Assembly (NCBI GenBank): GCA_900299145.1
Contig: OMIN01000087.1
Coordinates: forward strand, 1-64,000
Origin: Betaproteobacteria bacterium
Lineage (GTDB): Bacteria; Pseudomonadota; Gammaproteobacteria; Burkholderiales; SG8-41
Length of the DNA: 64,000 bases
Direction: 5' to 3'
Shown here: positions 34,942 to 44,653 of the stretch, in pieces
Position numbering within the stretch: the first letter of the stretch is position 1
Layout of the letters: each line of letters starts with the position of its first letter
Notes under the pieces: model-generated
What the model was told of the DNA's origin: nothing
Seen by the model: the letters and a program-made list of their open reading frames with translations, nothing else
Database searches by the model: none
Program-made: the position numbers and the translations under genes

Positions 34942-36606
34942 ATGCGCTACGACCTGCTGATTAAGAACGGAACCGTGGTGGATGGCACCGGTGCGCCCCG
35001 GCGTCAAGCGGATGTCGCCATCAAGGATGGGCGCGTCGCTGAAATTGGCGATATCAAGGACAGCGCAGCGCAAGTTATCGACGCTGACGGGCAAATCGTC
35101 TGCCCCGGCTTTGTCGATCCGCACACGCACTACGATGCGCAGATTACCTGGGACAAGTTGCTGTCCAGTTCCGCGGAGCACGGCGTGACCACGGCAGTCA
35201 TGGGCAATTGCGGCGTGGGCATCGCGCCATGCCGGCCCGAAGCGCGCGATCTGTTGATTGGCGATCTGGTCAACGTCGAGGGCATGGAAAAAGAAGTGCT
35301 CGCCGCCGGCATCAATTGGCAGTTTGAAACCTTCCCCGAATACATCGACGCTGCCCGCAAAAACGGCAGCGGCATCAACCGCGCTTTTCTCGCGCCCTTG
35401 GCCCCATTCCGCACATACGTAATGGGCAGTGAGGCCACCGAGCGCGCCGCCAACGCCGACGAAACCCAGGCGATCACCCAACTCATTGCTGAAGCGGTGC
35501 AGGCCGGCGCGGTAGGCTTTAGCACCACGGCCATGTTGTCGCACATCGGCCACGGCGGCAAACCGTTCGCCGCGCGCGTGGCGAACCGCGAAGAACTCGC
35601 GTCGTACTGCGGCGTACTGAAACGCGCCGGACGCGGCGTAATCGAAATGGCGCTCACCAAACAGTTCGGCCGCCTGCAGGATGATGAATACGACCTGCTC
35701 GATTTCATGCTTACGCACAGCGGGCGGCCGGTAACATGGTTGTCGCTGCACAACATTCCCGACCGCCCGAACAACGTGCAGGAAGTGCTGGACAAAGCCG
35801 CGCCTCTGATCGCGCGCGGCGGGCTGCCACAAATTCTCACACGGCCGCTGGTGTCTGACATGAATCTCGCGCGGCCGTTCCAGTTGGGCGAAATGAAAAG
35901 CGCCAAGGCACTGTTTAATGCACCCGCTGAACAACAACTGAAGATTTACGCCGACCCGGCTTTCCGCGCGGCATTTAAGGAAGAATTAAAGCAGGGTCGC
36001 AAGTGGAGCAGCAAGGGCATCACGGTATTCAAGGTGTCGAACCCGAAGCTAAAGCAGTTCGAGGGCGCCACTATCGGTGACATCGCGCAGAATCTGAACA
36101 AGGATCCCGACACCGTGTTCTTCGACATGGCGGTTGAGGACAAACTCGAAATGAAATGCGTGGTGCCACGTGCCAACACGGACCGCGCTCGCATCGCCGA
36201 AGTGCTCAACGATAACCGCACGCTGATCGGCCTGTCCGACGCCGGCGCGCATGTCGATATGTTTGCCGAGGCGGGCTACACCACCTATCTGCTGGGCCAC
36301 TGGGTGCGCGACAAGCAGGCGCTAACCATGGAAGCCGCGATTCAGCGGGTCACACAACACCCGGCAGATTATTTTGGCTTCAAGGATCGCGGCCGTTTGA
36401 CAGTGGGTGCGGCTGCAGACGTGGTGGTGTTCGACCCGGCCACCATCGGCTCGCCCGAGCGCGCGAGCCTGGTGCGCGATCTGCCCGCGGGCGGCGCGCG
36501 CATGGTGGCGAAGGCGCAAGGCATTTCACACGTGGTGGTAAACGGTGCGGCACTTTATTGCGACGGCAAACACACGGGCGACTTTCCGGGACAAGTGCTG
36601 CGGTAA
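34942..36606 (+). CDS. N-acyl-D-amino-acid deacylase family amidohydrolase
   Basis: A 554-residue D-aminoacylase-like amidohydrolase. LLIKNGTVVDGTGAPRRQAD opens the beta-sandwich. The metal HxH is His61/His63 (DPHTHYDAQ), followed by the family Cys90 (MGNCGVG) and a C-terminal DAGAHVDM. The TIM barrel is followed by RGRLTVGAAADVVVFDP. It releases D-amino acids or related acids from N-acyl forms, with zinc. AAGGA seven bases before the ATG at 34942. Flanked by a terminator upstream, so transcribed alone. Exact substrate (acyl-D-Glu, D-Asp or other) unknown. Confidence 0.87.
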   Translation: MRYDLLIKNGTVVDGTGAPRRQADVAIKDGRVAEIGDIKDSAAQVIDADGQIVCPGFVDPHTHYDAQITWDKLLSSSAEHGVTTAVMGNCGVGIAPCRPEARDLLIGDLVNVEGMEKEVLAAGINWQFETFPEYIDAARKNGSGINRAFLAPLAPFRTYVMGSEATERAANADETQAITQLIAEAVQAGAVGFSTTAMLSHIGHGGKPFAARVANREELASYCGVLKRAGRGVIEMALTKQFGRLQDDEYDLLDFMLTHSGRPVTWLSLHNIPDRPNNVQEVLDKAAPLIARGGLPQILTRPLVSDMNLARPFQLGEMKSAKALFNAPAEQQLKIYADPAFRAAFKEELKQGRKWSSKGITVFKVSNPKLKQFEGATIGDIAQNLNKDPDTVFFDMAVEDKLEMKCVVPRANTDRARIAEVLNDNRTLIGLSDAGAHVDMFAEAGYTTYLLGHWVRDKQALTMEAAIQRVTQHPADYFGFKDRGRLTVGAAADVVVFDPATIGSPERASLVRDLPAGGARMVAKAQGISHVVVNGAALYCDGKHTGDFPGQVLR

Positions 36607-36925
36607 ACGTGCGCGGCCGACGATTGGCCTCAGAGCGACGGCCGGATTGCTGCACGAAATATCCACGCGGCACGACTGCCGGCAAGTTCGCATTGCGGCG
36701 TTCGCTGCACCGCAACGGGGACGACCAATCATAAATATCTGATTTTTTTAACTATTTTATTTTGGAACCCGGCAGTTCCTGTGGACGCTGTGGCTTGTTA
36801 TCATCGCCGTCTCCATTGATACCCCAGACTTGCCCATTCCCGTTGTGCACGCGCAAGGTACGCAGCTGCTGCACAGCCAACCCATCCCTAATCCTTCACA
36901 GCTCGTATCAGCAAAGCCTTATCCC
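36607..36925. other. 319-bp gap with one dispersed motif
   Basis: Apart from the AT-rich motif at 36733 and a following AT stretch to about 36765, no gene or RNA is recognisable. The short frame that extends the CoxG-like gene upstream to 36830 is not protein-like. Confidence 0.55.
36733..36749 (+). repeat. AT-rich dispersed motif, copy 9
   Basis: AAATATCTGATTTTTTT, two mismatches, directly followed by AACTATTTTATTTTGG, which resembles a partial second unit. It lies in the gap between D-aminoacylase and the CoxG-like gene. Confidence 0.65.
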
Positions 36926-37390
36926 ATGATTGAAGTCAACGAACGTATCGAAGTGCCCTCGACCCCCAAAGCCGTGTGGGCCATTCTGTCCGACCCCAGC
37001 GCCGTGGTGGAATGTGTGGAAGGCGCCGCCCTTGGCGACAAGCAGGAAGACGGCTCCTACAATGCCAAGATGACAGTGAAATTCGGCCCGGCCAAGGTGT
37101 CCTTTTCGGCCAACGTGCTGGTGGCCTATGACGAGCCGAACCAGTCGGGCAGCGTCACCGCGCGTGGCAAAGACGGCATCAGCGGCACCAAGTTCACCAC
37201 CGCCATGCAGTTTAAGGTGGAAGGCCAGGATGCCCCGCCGCAATCCGCGATCCCGATCAAGGCGGAGTGCGAAATCTCCGGGCGGTTGGCGCATTTGATC
37301 GAATCCGGGGCCAGCATGGTGATCAAGCGCATGACCGCCAGTTTCGCGGAGAAGCTGGCCGAAAAATGCGGCGGAACCAAATCGGCGTAG
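36926..37390 (+). CDS. CoxG-like SRPBCC protein
   Basis: A 154-residue START/SRPBCC-fold protein of the CO-dehydrogenase subunit G family: MIEVNERIEVPSTPKAVWAI, LSDPSAVVECVEG, AKMTVKFGPAKVSFSA, GKDGISGTKF, and a C-terminal helix VIKRMTASFAEKLAEK. CoxG recruits CO dehydrogenase to the membrane, but similar proteins accompany other molybdenum hydroxylases. Here it is next to a ThDP enzyme, and the only Mo-hydroxylase is 6 kb away. No Shine-Dalgarno is evident. Role unassigned. Confidence 0.78.
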   Translation: MIEVNERIEVPSTPKAVWAILSDPSAVVECVEGAALGDKQEDGSYNAKMTVKFGPAKVSFSANVLVAYDEPNQSGSVTARGKDGISGTKFTTAMQFKVEGQDAPPQSAIPIKAECEISGRLAHLIESGASMVIKRMTASFAEKLAEKCGGTKSA

Positions 37391-37476
37391 TTATTAATTG
37401 AATCACAGGATTGAATCACGGGTTTTATTGACGTGACTCTGTTTTTACCGGCAGGCATTTCCAAGGAGAGTAGACG

Positions 37477-39126
37477 ATGAAGGTGTATGAAAGACTTTCG
37501 CAGGCCTTCAAGGCCGAAGGTACGACCCACGTTTTCGGCATGATGGGCGACGGCAATATGTACTGGCAGTACGCCAATGAGAAAAACGGCATCAAGATGC
37601 ACGAAGTGCGCCACGAAGGCGTGGGCCTCGGCATGGCCGACGGCTGGGCGCGCGCGACGCGCAATCCTGGCGTGTGCACCGCGACCTGCGGCCCCGGCAC
37701 CACGCAACTGGCCACCGCCTTCGTGACTGCCGCGCGCGCGTCATCGCCGGTAGTGGCGTTCTGCGGCGAATACCCGGTGAGCGACGACGAATACACGCAG
37801 GCACTGGACCAATCCGCCTTCGCCCACGGCTGCGAAGCCGCGTTCGTGCGCATGGGCACTGCTGAAGACGCTGACGAAGCCGTGCGCAAGGCGTTCTACA
37901 TTGCCCGCACGCAATCGCGCCCAGTGCTGCTGTCAGTGCCGATGGACTTGCAGCAAAAAGAATGGGAAGACGACGAGCCGTACATGCCGTCGACCGCCAT
38001 TCTCCCCAAGCGCAATGTATCGCCGCATCAAGACGCCATCGCGCAAGCCGCCGACATGCTGTCCAAAGCCAAGCGCCCGGTAATCGTGGCCGGCCGCGGC
38101 GCCATGTGGTCGGGCGCGGGCGACGAAATCCGCGCGCTGGCTGCGCGCACCGGTGCGTTGATCGCCACCACACTGCAAGCCAAAAACTGGCTGGGTGACG
38201 ACGAGTACCACATCGGCATCTCCGGCACCTATGCCACCAAAACCGCCATCGGCCTGCTGTCGGATTCCGATGTCGTCGTGGCCGTGGGCGCGAGCTTGAA
38301 CCGCTATACCACGCACGAAGGGCTGCTGTATCCGGAAGCCAAGTTCATCCATATCGACCCCAAAGCGCATGTCTTGCTGTCGCGCGGCAAGGGCGCGGAT
38401 CACTACGTGCAATCCGACGGCAAAGCCGGCGTGGCGGCACTCAATGCCGAACTCACCAAGCGCAACTTCAAACAGATGGGCCGCCGCACGGGCGAAGTGA
38501 AAGAAAAACTCGCCAATGCGTGGGAAGACCGCGCCGATTACAAAATCGAAGAGGGCACGCTCGACCCGCGTCCGCTGTGTCTGGCGCTGGACGACCTGGT
38601 GCCCACCGACATCAACCTGTTTGTCGGTAGCGGCCATACGTCGGGCTTCACCAATATCCTGTTCCGCAAGAGCCGCCCGATTGTGATGCCGGGCCACTTC
38701 TTCGGTTGCATCGGGCAGATGATGCCCGCCGCAGTGGGCGCCGTGATCGGCTCGGGCATGAAGCCCGCCATTCTGATGGACGGCGACGCCAGCACCATGA
38801 TGCATATCGGCGACTTCGACACCATGGTGCGCTACAACGTGCCGCTGTTGATTTATTGCATGAACAATCAGTGTCTGGGCGCCGAGTACTACAAACTCGA
38901 AGCACACGACATGAAGGTTGACACCTCGTGCATCCCGACGGCTGACCTCGGTGCAGTGGCCCGCGCCTTCGGCGGCCGCGGCGCACTGTGCCGCACCGTC
39001 GACGAAGTGAAAAAAGCCACGCAGGAATGGCTCGCCAAGCCCGGCCCCATGATTATCGACGTGCGTGTCTCACGCTCGGTCATCACCCTGCCGTATCGCC
39101 GCGTGCACTACGGCGAGGATGTATAA
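37477..39126 (+). CDS. thiamine-diphosphate enzyme, acetolactate synthase-like
   Basis: A 549-residue ThDP-dependent enzyme. The N-terminal PYR domain has the catalytic Glu47 (VRHEGVG) and CGPGTTQLATA. The central domain follows (RPVIVAGRGAMWSG). The C-terminal PP domain carries the cofactor motif MDGDASTMMHIGDFDTMVRY and CMNN. Members include acetolactate synthase, benzoylformate decarboxylase, sulfoacetaldehyde acetyltransferase and oxalyl-CoA decarboxylase; no family-defining substrate residue is visible. AAGGAGAG precedes the ATG. It is followed by dispersed motif copy 10 and a strong terminator. Confidence 0.85.
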   Translation: MKVYERLSQAFKAEGTTHVFGMMGDGNMYWQYANEKNGIKMHEVRHEGVGLGMADGWARATRNPGVCTATCGPGTTQLATAFVTAARASSPVVAFCGEYPVSDDEYTQALDQSAFAHGCEAAFVRMGTAEDADEAVRKAFYIARTQSRPVLLSVPMDLQQKEWEDDEPYMPSTAILPKRNVSPHQDAIAQAADMLSKAKRPVIVAGRGAMWSGAGDEIRALAARTGALIATTLQAKNWLGDDEYHIGISGTYATKTAIGLLSDSDVVVAVGASLNRYTTHEGLLYPEAKFIHIDPKAHVLLSRGKGADHYVQSDGKAGVAALNAELTKRNFKQMGRRTGEVKEKLANAWEDRADYKIEEGTLDPRPLCLALDDLVPTDINLFVGSGHTSGFTNILFRKSRPIVMPGHFFGCIGQMMPAAVGAVIGSGMKPAILMDGDASTMMHIGDFDTMVRYNVPLLIYCMNNQCLGAEYYKLEAHDMKVDTSCIPTADLGAVARAFGGRGALCRTVDEVKKATQEWLAKPGPMIIDVRVSRSVITLPYRRVHYGEDV

Positions 39127-39131
39127 AATCG

Positions 39132-39148
39132 AATAAAATCAAATAGTT
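39132..39148 (-). repeat. AT-rich dispersed motif, copy 10
   Basis: Minus strand AACTATTTGATTTTATT, perfect, followed by CGATTTTATA. It lies between the ThDP-enzyme stop (39126) and its terminator, in transcribed but untranslated sequence. Confidence 0.8.
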
Positions 39149-39159
39149 ATAAAGCAAAA

Positions 39160-39190
39160 GCCCTGCGGCGAAAACCGCAGGGCTTTTTTT
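39160..39190 (+). terminator. intrinsic terminator after ThDP-enzyme gene
   Basis: GCCCTGCGG and CCGCAGGGC form a 9-bp stem with loop CGAAAA, followed by seven T; four A on the other side let it work partly for the convergent minus-strand gene. Confidence 0.92.
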
Positions 39191-39226
39191 CGGCCGGTGC
39201 AGGCGGCTCACCGGCGGCCCGGATGT

Positions 39227-39682
39227 TTAGTAGCGGCGCTCGTAGTCATGCGCTTCCGCGAAAATATGGCGCGAGGCCATGTCCAGCCGGCGGTGCAATT
39301 CAGCGCGCTCATGCGGCGCTAAAAATCCGTCTGACACAAACGCGCGCTCCATCGTTTCGATGTCCTGCTGTTCGGCCATCAGGCGGCGGAACTCCCAACG
39401 CGTGATCGCGCCGCGATGAAAGCCGCGCTCGATGCGCGCGCGTTGCTCGGCTTGCCGCTGATTGATTTCGCGCAAGCCCGCCAGCGGATGCTGCGGCACA
39501 GGAACAACCGCCGGGGCAACGACCGGCCGGCCGTGATCGAATCCGCGGCCGTAACCGGGGCCATAGGCATAACCGTTGCCGTAGCCATGGCCGTAACCAT
39601 GCGGATCATCGGCCAGCGCCGGCGCCACATTTACCGCGGCTAGGGTTATCGCTGCAATCAGGGTCTTGATGGTGGTTTTCAT
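39227..39682 (-). CDS. small exported Gly/Tyr-rich protein
   Basis: A 151-residue secreted protein. Signal peptide about 1-25 (TLIAAITLAAVNVAPALA). A Gly/Tyr/His-rich segment follows (about 30-52: HGYGHGYGNGYAYGPGYGRG), then a charged helical C-terminus (INQRQAEQRARIERGFHRGA, AEQQDIETMERAF). The C-terminal half resembles small periplasmic stress or metal-binding proteins, but I cannot name a family. GAGG precedes the ATG at 39682. It converges on the ThDP gene. Confidence 0.7.
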   Translation of the reverse strand: MKTTIKTLIAAITLAAVNVAPALADDPHGYGHGYGNGYAYGPGYGRGFDHGRPVVAPAVVPVPQHPLAGLREINQRQAEQRARIERGFHRGAITRWEFRRLMAEQQDIETMERAFVSDGFLAPHERAELHRRLDMASRHIFAEAHDYERRY

Positions 39683-39815
39683 GATGCACCTCACTCGGTT
39701 GTTGGTTGGGGCGCAAATCGTGCGCCCGTGAGACCAAAAACGGCGTGAGGTGGCCGCGCGAGTACGCGGCAGACAGCGGCTTTGTAAGCGGCTGTTACGG
39801 AAAAGCAGTGGTTGT

Positions 39816-39832
39816 AAGTAATTGTTTCTGTT
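39816..39832 (+). repeat. AT-rich dispersed motif, copy 11 (degenerate)
   Basis: AAGTAATTGTTTCTGTT, three mismatches, in the gap between the small exported protein gene and DUF4262. A nearby inverted pair (TTGCGGGATTTGCAA type) overlaps its 3' side. Confidence 0.5.
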
Positions 39833-39935
39833 GCGGGATTTGCAACAGAAAGTTACATCTGCGCCGGTGGGCAGGATGGCAGGTAAGGCGATCTATAATT
39901 ACACCAAGGCCACAAGCCATCCCAACACTATACCG

Positions 39936-40547
39936 CTACGATTTCTTTTGCGTAGACCTTGCTGTCACAGCCTTACGAATGACCGTAGGTTTGGTATTTA
40001 CCACGGGCTGTTTTGCCGTCTTTTGAACAGGCGGCTTACAAAGTAGCGGTTGGTTCTCCTTAAGCCAGTCGCTCGCGTCCAGCTCCCACGGCCATACACC
40101 CGTCGTAGCAGCGGGCCAAATAATTTGGGCTGCTTTGAACCTCCAATTGCCGTACCAGCGATGACAGCCCAACATAAACGATTTCGTACGCGTAGTAGCT
40201 ATTGGCTCGATGTAAACCGAATATCCTGTGAGAAAACCTCGGTGGCGCTTGCCAGGAGGAAACGGTTTTTGCTTTCGCGCGCGACGACAGTACTCGTTAA
40301 TCACGAAAAAAGAGAGATTTGCGCTCAAGCCAAAGACAATCACATCCGGTGCGCCACAGGATGACCCAATACCTATAGAGTAGGCAAAGGAAGGTTCCTT
40401 ACCCTTCGGATCACCGACCCAGTAAATATGGCAACCATACTCTTCGATGTTGTGGCGAACTGTTTCGTCGGCAGCCGCGACCCGCTGCTTTCGTGTAGGA
40501 GCCCGTGTTGCAGTAGACGCCCTCTTTTTAAGGGACTTTTTAGCCAC
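39936..40547 (-). CDS. DUF4262 domain protein
   Basis: About 203 residues. The N-terminus is Lys/Arg-rich. The body matches DUF4262: [30 protein letters not shown], and [14 protein letters not shown]. The family is common beside toxin or repair genes but has no known activity. It starts at GTG 40547 (or TTG 40562), overlapping the 3' end of rho, so it may be translated from the rho message. The composition is more AT-rich and Lys-rich than its neighbours, hinting at acquisition. Confidence 0.75.
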   Translation of the reverse strand: MAKKSLKKRASTATRAPTRKQRVAAADETVRHNIEEYGCHIYWVGDPKGKEPSFAYSIGIGSSCGAPDVIVFGLSANLSFFVINEYCRRARKQKPFPPGKRHRGFLTGYSVYIEPIATTRTKSFMLGCHRWYGNWRFKAAQIIWPAATTGVWPWELDASDWLKENQPLLCKPPVQKTAKQPVVNTKPTVIRKAVTARSTQKKS

Positions 40548-41799
40548 GCCGCATCGAATCAAAAAACTCCGCGTTGGTCTTAGTCGCGCGCACCTTGTCG
40601 AGCAGGAATTCGGTGGCTTCGAGTTCGTCCATCGGGAACAGCAGTTTGCGCAGCACCCAGATTTTTTGCAGGATGTCTTTCGGCAGCAGCAGTTCTTCGC
40701 GGCGCGTGCCGGAGCGGTTGACGTTGATCGCCGGGAAGATGCGTTTTTCGTACATGCGCCGGTCGAGATGGATTTCCATGTTGCCGGTGCCCTTGAATTC
40801 CTCGTAGATCACTTCGTCCATGCGGCTGCCGGTGTCGATCAGGGCGGTTGCCAGAATCGTCAGCGAACCGCCTTCCTCGACGTTGCGCGCAGCGCCGAAA
40901 AAGCGCTTGGGGCGTTGCAGCGCGTTGGCATCCACGCCGCCGGTGAGCACCTTGCCGGAAGCAGGCACCACGGTGTTGTAGGCGCGCGCGAGACGCGTGA
41001 TCGAGTCCAGAAGAATCACCACGTCTTTTTTGTGTTCCACCAAACGTTTGGCTTTTTCGATCACCATTTCGGCAACCTGCACGTGGCGGCTGGCGGGCTC
41101 ATCGAAGGTCGATGACAACACTTCGCCTTTGACCGAGCGTTGCATCTCGGTCACCTCTTCCGGGCGCTCGTCGATCAACAGCACGATCAGTACGACTTCC
41201 GGATGATTCGCCGTGATGGCATGCGCGATGTGCTGCATCAGCACGGTCTTACCGGCCTTGGGCGGCGACACGATGAGGCCGCGCTGGCCCTTGCCGATGG
41301 GGGCGATGATGTCGATGATGCGGCCGGTGATATTTTCTTCCGCCTTGATTTCGCGTTCGAGTTTGAGATGCTCGGTGGGGTGATACGGCGTTAAGTTCTC
41401 GAACAGAATCTTGTGCTTGGACTGGTCGGGCGGCTCGCCATTAACGTTGTCCACCTTGACCAGCGCGAAGTAACGTTCGCCGTCTTTCGGGGTGCGGATT
41501 TCACCGTCAATGGTGTCGCCGGTGTGCAGATTGAAACGGCGAATTTGCGACGGCGAGACGTAGATGTCGTCGGTGCCCGCGAGGTACGAAGTATCCGGTG
41601 AACGCAGGAAACCAAAACCATCCGGCAGCACCTCGATCGTACCGCTGCCGGAAATCGACTCGCCTTTTTTTGCCTGATTTTTCAGCAGGGCAAAAATAAG
41701 TTCTTGTTTTCTAAGGCGATTTGCGCCTTCCACTTCATTGGTGACGGCCATTTCGACCAGTTCGCCGATGGGAAGATTTTTTAGATCAGCTAAATGCAT
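40540..41799 (-). CDS. rho: transcription termination factor Rho
   Basis: A 419-residue ATP-dependent RNA helicase that ends transcription. N-terminal helix bundle (1-47), cold-shock RNA-binding domain ([20 protein letters not shown]), Walker A SPPKAGKT (178-185), Walker [18 protein letters not shown]-loop and R-loop ([30 protein letters not shown]). Length and sequence are typical. It follows trxA on the same strand, the usual trxA-rho order in proteobacteria. Confidence 0.98.
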   Translation of the reverse strand: MHLADLKNLPIGELVEMAVTNEVEGANRLRKQELIFALLKNQAKKGESISGSGTIEVLPDGFGFLRSPDTSYLAGTDDIYVSPSQIRRFNLHTGDTIDGEIRTPKDGERYFALVKVDNVNGEPPDQSKHKILFENLTPYHPTEHLKLEREIKAEENITGRIIDIIAPIGKGQRGLIVSPPKAGKTVLMQHIAHAITANHPEVVLIVLLIDERPEEVTEMQRSVKGEVLSSTFDEPASRHVQVAEMVIEKAKRLVEHKKDVVILLDSITRLARAYNTVVPASGKVLTGGVDANALQRPKRFFGAARNVEEGGSLTILATALIDTGSRMDEVIYEEFKGTGNMEIHLDRRMYEKRIFPAINVNRSGTRREELLLPKDILQKIWVLRKLLFPMDELEATEFLLDKVRATKTNAEFFDSMRRG

Positions 41800-42051
41800 G
41801 GATTTTGGGTACCGCGAGTGGTTGTAACAGGGGAACTACCGGGGAAACAGTGGAAACGCAGATGTAATGCAAAAAAGAAGGAGGCGAGCTGCAGGGAAGC
41901 AAGAAGGGGCGGGAAGGAACCTCACCCGCGCTGGAGCCGCTGACGATTCGTGATGGTTCTTAAACGAACACGAACGTCACGAAGGAGGACACAAGGGTGA
42001 ACCGGAATACTGCCATGGCGCGGCTCAAGCGCTGACAGCTAGAGTATAGCG

Positions 42052-42079
42052 GCCAGCCGTTGCTGTCAATCCGGCTGGC
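42052..42079 (-). terminator. hairpin between trxA and rho
   Basis: GCCAGCCG and CGGCTGGC form an 8-bp stem with a 12-base loop, 10 bp past the trxA stop. No U tract follows on the minus strand, so it is probably a weak attenuator or mRNA-stabilising hairpin, leaving partial read-through into rho. The rest of the 289-bp gap shows nothing. Confidence 0.5.
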
Positions 42080-42088
42080 GGCAAAACA

Positions 42089-42415
42089 TCAGATATTGCT
42101 ATCGATAAACGCCTTAAGTTGTGATTTGGACAACGCGCCGACCTTGGTGGCGGTGACTTCGCCGTTTTTGAAAATCATCAATGTTGGAATACCGCGCACG
42201 CCAAATTTGCTCGGCGTGGCCTGGTTATCGTCGATGTTGATTTTGGCGACTTTCAGCTTCCCGGCGTAGTCCTTCGCGGCTTCGTCCAGAATCGGCGCAA
42301 TCATTTTGCACGGGCCGCACCACTCCGCCCAGTAATCCAGCAACACCGGCGTACTGGATTTCAGAACATCTGTCTCAAAAGTATCGTCTTTAACGTGATG
42401 AATATGCTCGCTCAT
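42089..42415 (-). CDS. trxA: thioredoxin
   Basis: A 108-residue thioredoxin with WCGPC active site (Cys33, Cys36), the buried Asp (LDYWAEW), cis-Pro GIPTL and C-terminal helix. Reduces protein disulphides in the cytoplasm; it is a possible reductant for the neighbouring peroxide-defence systems. GAGGT eight bases upstream fixes ATG 42415; the longer frame to 42574 is not conserved sequence. Confidence 0.97.
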   Translation of the reverse strand: MSEHIHHVKDDTFETDVLKSSTPVLLDYWAEWCGPCKMIAPILDEAAKDYAGKLKVAKINIDDNQATPSKFGVRGIPTLMIFKNGEVTATKVGALSKSQLKAFIDSNI

Positions 42416-42724
42416 TGCTGCAAACCTCGTTGGGAATAAAGGAAAAACCGGGAAAATGCCGCTCGAACCGGCGGCGGCAGAAATGTTCAAAAGACAGTTA
42501 AAACCGTTGTCGAACCATGCTAACCAAAAACCGGCGCTTTGCAAAGCAACCTGCCGCCGCACACTTTGCGGCAATGCGGCAAAATCGTGCTAAGCGCTTG
42601 TTTCTGTTAAAATAAGGGCGAATTCATCGATTTCAAGATGGCCCAATTTAGCGGGCTGTTTTCAACCTCGATGATTGCCCCTGCCCCGGTATGTTCCCGG
42701 TATGTATCTGTATCAAGGATCCCC
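42416..42724. other. 309-bp divergent trxA/fdxA promoter region
   Basis: It must hold promoters for both genes. A possible fdxA promoter is TTGTTT near 42599 with TAAGGG about 14 bases later, but this is weak. A poor relative of the AT motif (AAGCGCTTGTTTCTGTT, 42592-42608) is present. Confidence 0.4.
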
Positions 42725-43048
42725 ATGACTTACGTAGTGACCGAAACCTGCGTCAAATGCAAATACACCGACTGCGTTGACGTGTGCCCCGTGGATTGCT
42801 TCCGCGAAGGCCCCAATATGCTGGTGATTGACCCGGACGAGTGCATTGATTGCACCCTCTGCGTTGCCGAATGCCCGGTCGAAGCCATTTACGCCGAAGA
42901 CGATGTGCCCGACGATCAAAAGGCTTTCATCGCCATGAACGCCGAATTGGCGAAGGCGTGGAAGCCGATTATCGAGAAAAAAGACGCACCGGCCGATGCC
43001 GACGAGTGGGCCAAGGTCAAAGAGAAAAAGCACCTGATCGAGAAGTAA
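42725..43048 (+). CDS. fdxA: 7Fe ferredoxin
   Basis: A 107-residue FdxA-type ferredoxin. Cys9, 17 and 50 ([16 protein letters not shown]) with Cys12/21/25 and 40/43/46 provide the [3Fe-4S] and [4Fe-4S] clusters ([12 protein letters not shown]). The acidic/lysine-rich C-terminal helix is typical of proteobacterial FdxA. AAGGATCCCC precedes ATG 42725; the open frame to 42638 is upstream leader. Confidence 0.95.
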   Translation: MTYVVTETCVKCKYTDCVDVCPVDCFREGPNMLVIDPDECIDCTLCVAECPVEAIYAEDDVPDDQKAFIAMNAELAKAWKPIIEKKDAPADADEWAKVKEKKHLIEK

Positions 43049-43115
43049 TCAGCCCCGGTGCGCACGACGGGGAGCATCCCCGACTAAACAGAAATGCGCG
43101 ACAGTGTCTCCAGCA

Positions 43116-44431
43116 CTACCGCCCGAAAATCCCCTTCAGCACGTCACCCACGCCGCCGGGCAAGCCCGGTATCAGTCCGCCCGCCGGTTTTTCTGCTTCT
43201 GCCGGGCGTTGCTCAGCCGGGCGTTGTTCCGCGCGTGGTGCGCTGCGCTGTTCCGTACGGCCACGGCTGCCTGAAGCGCGTTGTTCTTCACCCAGCGACG
43301 CCATGGCCTGCGACTTGGTGCGCACCTGCACCGCCCATTCCGGCGCCCAAGGTGCCTTGGGATTGGCCGGGCGCGGCGGATGCACGATATGCGTTTCGCT
43401 GCCGTAGGCGATCGATTGCAGCATGGCGCCATCGCTCTTGGCAAAAATTCCGGCAGGGATTTCGCAGTTGGTCTGGCTCGCAGGCAGCAGCACGCGCTCC
43501 GCCAGCCATTTGTCGATGTTGGGATTGCTGATGTAATCCATCAGCCCCATGCCCGACTCTGGCGGCTCGGAAGAACTCCAAATCACGGCTTCGGTGCCGC
43601 CGGCACGCGTCTCGGTACCGCTCATCGCCACCAGCAGATAGGCGCGTGCGTTGGCCACCGGTTGCCAGCTCACCCGGATCGATTCGGTCAGCTGCCCCGG
43701 CGCGCTGACTTGCATGGCCGGCATGAAATCCGCCTGTTGCCCAAGCGAAAAGCGCATGTTCGCGGGCACGCCATCACCCGTCAACGTATGGTCACCTGCG
43801 ACTGATGCCGTGCGCGCGAATTCTGCCTGTCGTTGGGCCAGATCGCGTGCCCCGGTTCCGCGCGCGCGCCACGGTCACGCACGCTGCGTCCCTGCATGAA
43901 ATTGTTGTAATCCGCCTGGCCGAGCTTGGAAAAATCCATCACGCGCGGCTGGCCTGCGCGCACCTGGGCGCCGCAGCCCCAATAAAACAGCAGACGGCCG
44001 GTGGGCCGTTCGGGATAACCCGCTTCCTCACGCGCCGGGAGCGACTCACGCGGCGGCGTCATCAGTTGCAGCGGCGCCGCGCCCAACGTCGCCCCGGAAG
44101 GCACTTGATGGGTGGCTTCGGTGCCACTGGGCTTTTTTTGTGTGAACAGCGCCGTGTCCATCCAGCGGCCCATGCTGGCGTTCTTGGTCTGGCCAAAATT
44201 GCCGACACCAGCCGCGTGCCTGCCATCACGGCCGGTTTGCGATCGCATGCCGGTCACGTTGCCCATCATGCCCGCAGGCATGTCCGGCATTTCTTCCATG
44301 CCCATCATGCTGTACGTCGCAAGATCTATCCAGTACTGCACCGGCGCGTTGACGGTCTGCGCAAAAGCCGGCGCACCACAAGCGGCCGCCGCCGCGGCAG
44401 CCAACAATATCGGTCGAAACCTGATCGGCAT
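43116..44431 (-). pseudogene. conserved exported protein, frameshifted in a CG run
   Basis: Two frames together make one protein of about 438 residues. The first starts at ATG 44431 (behind GGAGGGGTT) with a signal peptide (LLAAAAAAACGAPAFAQ) and ends in junk at 43781. The second carries the rest to 43116. They join at the run of alternating G and C at 43859-43869: before it the first frame reads NFMQGRSVRDRGAR, after it the other frame reads GTGARDLAQRQAEFARTA. Two bases are in excess (or one missing). The protein has a Met/Pro-rich N-part, RLLFYWGCGAQVR, and a Gln/Arg/Pro-rich tail ending GGVGDVLKGIFGR. No known domain. It may be a real pseudogene, a phase-variable gene or an assembly error. 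Confidence 0.75.
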
Positions 44432-44653
44432 AACCCCTCCCGCCGTGACATGGGTTTTTGAATCGGGCAACAGACTACAACAATGCAAGCAGCGTGCGGT
44501 ATTCTGACACACCGATGTGGTCTTTGTCAGATGGCCTTTCTCCGGCAACTGTCGCGGCCACTCCGCTTCCCGGTACACCGCACGCCGGGTTATCGCTATC
44601 GGCGGCGCGGGTTGAGGTAACATCGTCCACGCGCAATTCGCGCGCTGCGAATC

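Noticed and set aside
34204-35937. 577-codon open frame antisense to the D-aminoacylase and peroxiredoxin region
   Set aside because: Composition is typical of antisense shadow in GC-rich DNA; no family motifs, and two well-supported genes lie on the other strand.
37434-37450. GACTCTGTTTTTACC upstream of the ThDP gene
   Set aside because: Matches only the CTGTTTTTA half; may be chance or a decayed copy.
42592-42608. AAGCGCTTGTTTCTGTT before fdxA as a motif copy
   Set aside because: Five mismatches; only the TTGTTT part is shared, which may be a promoter element.
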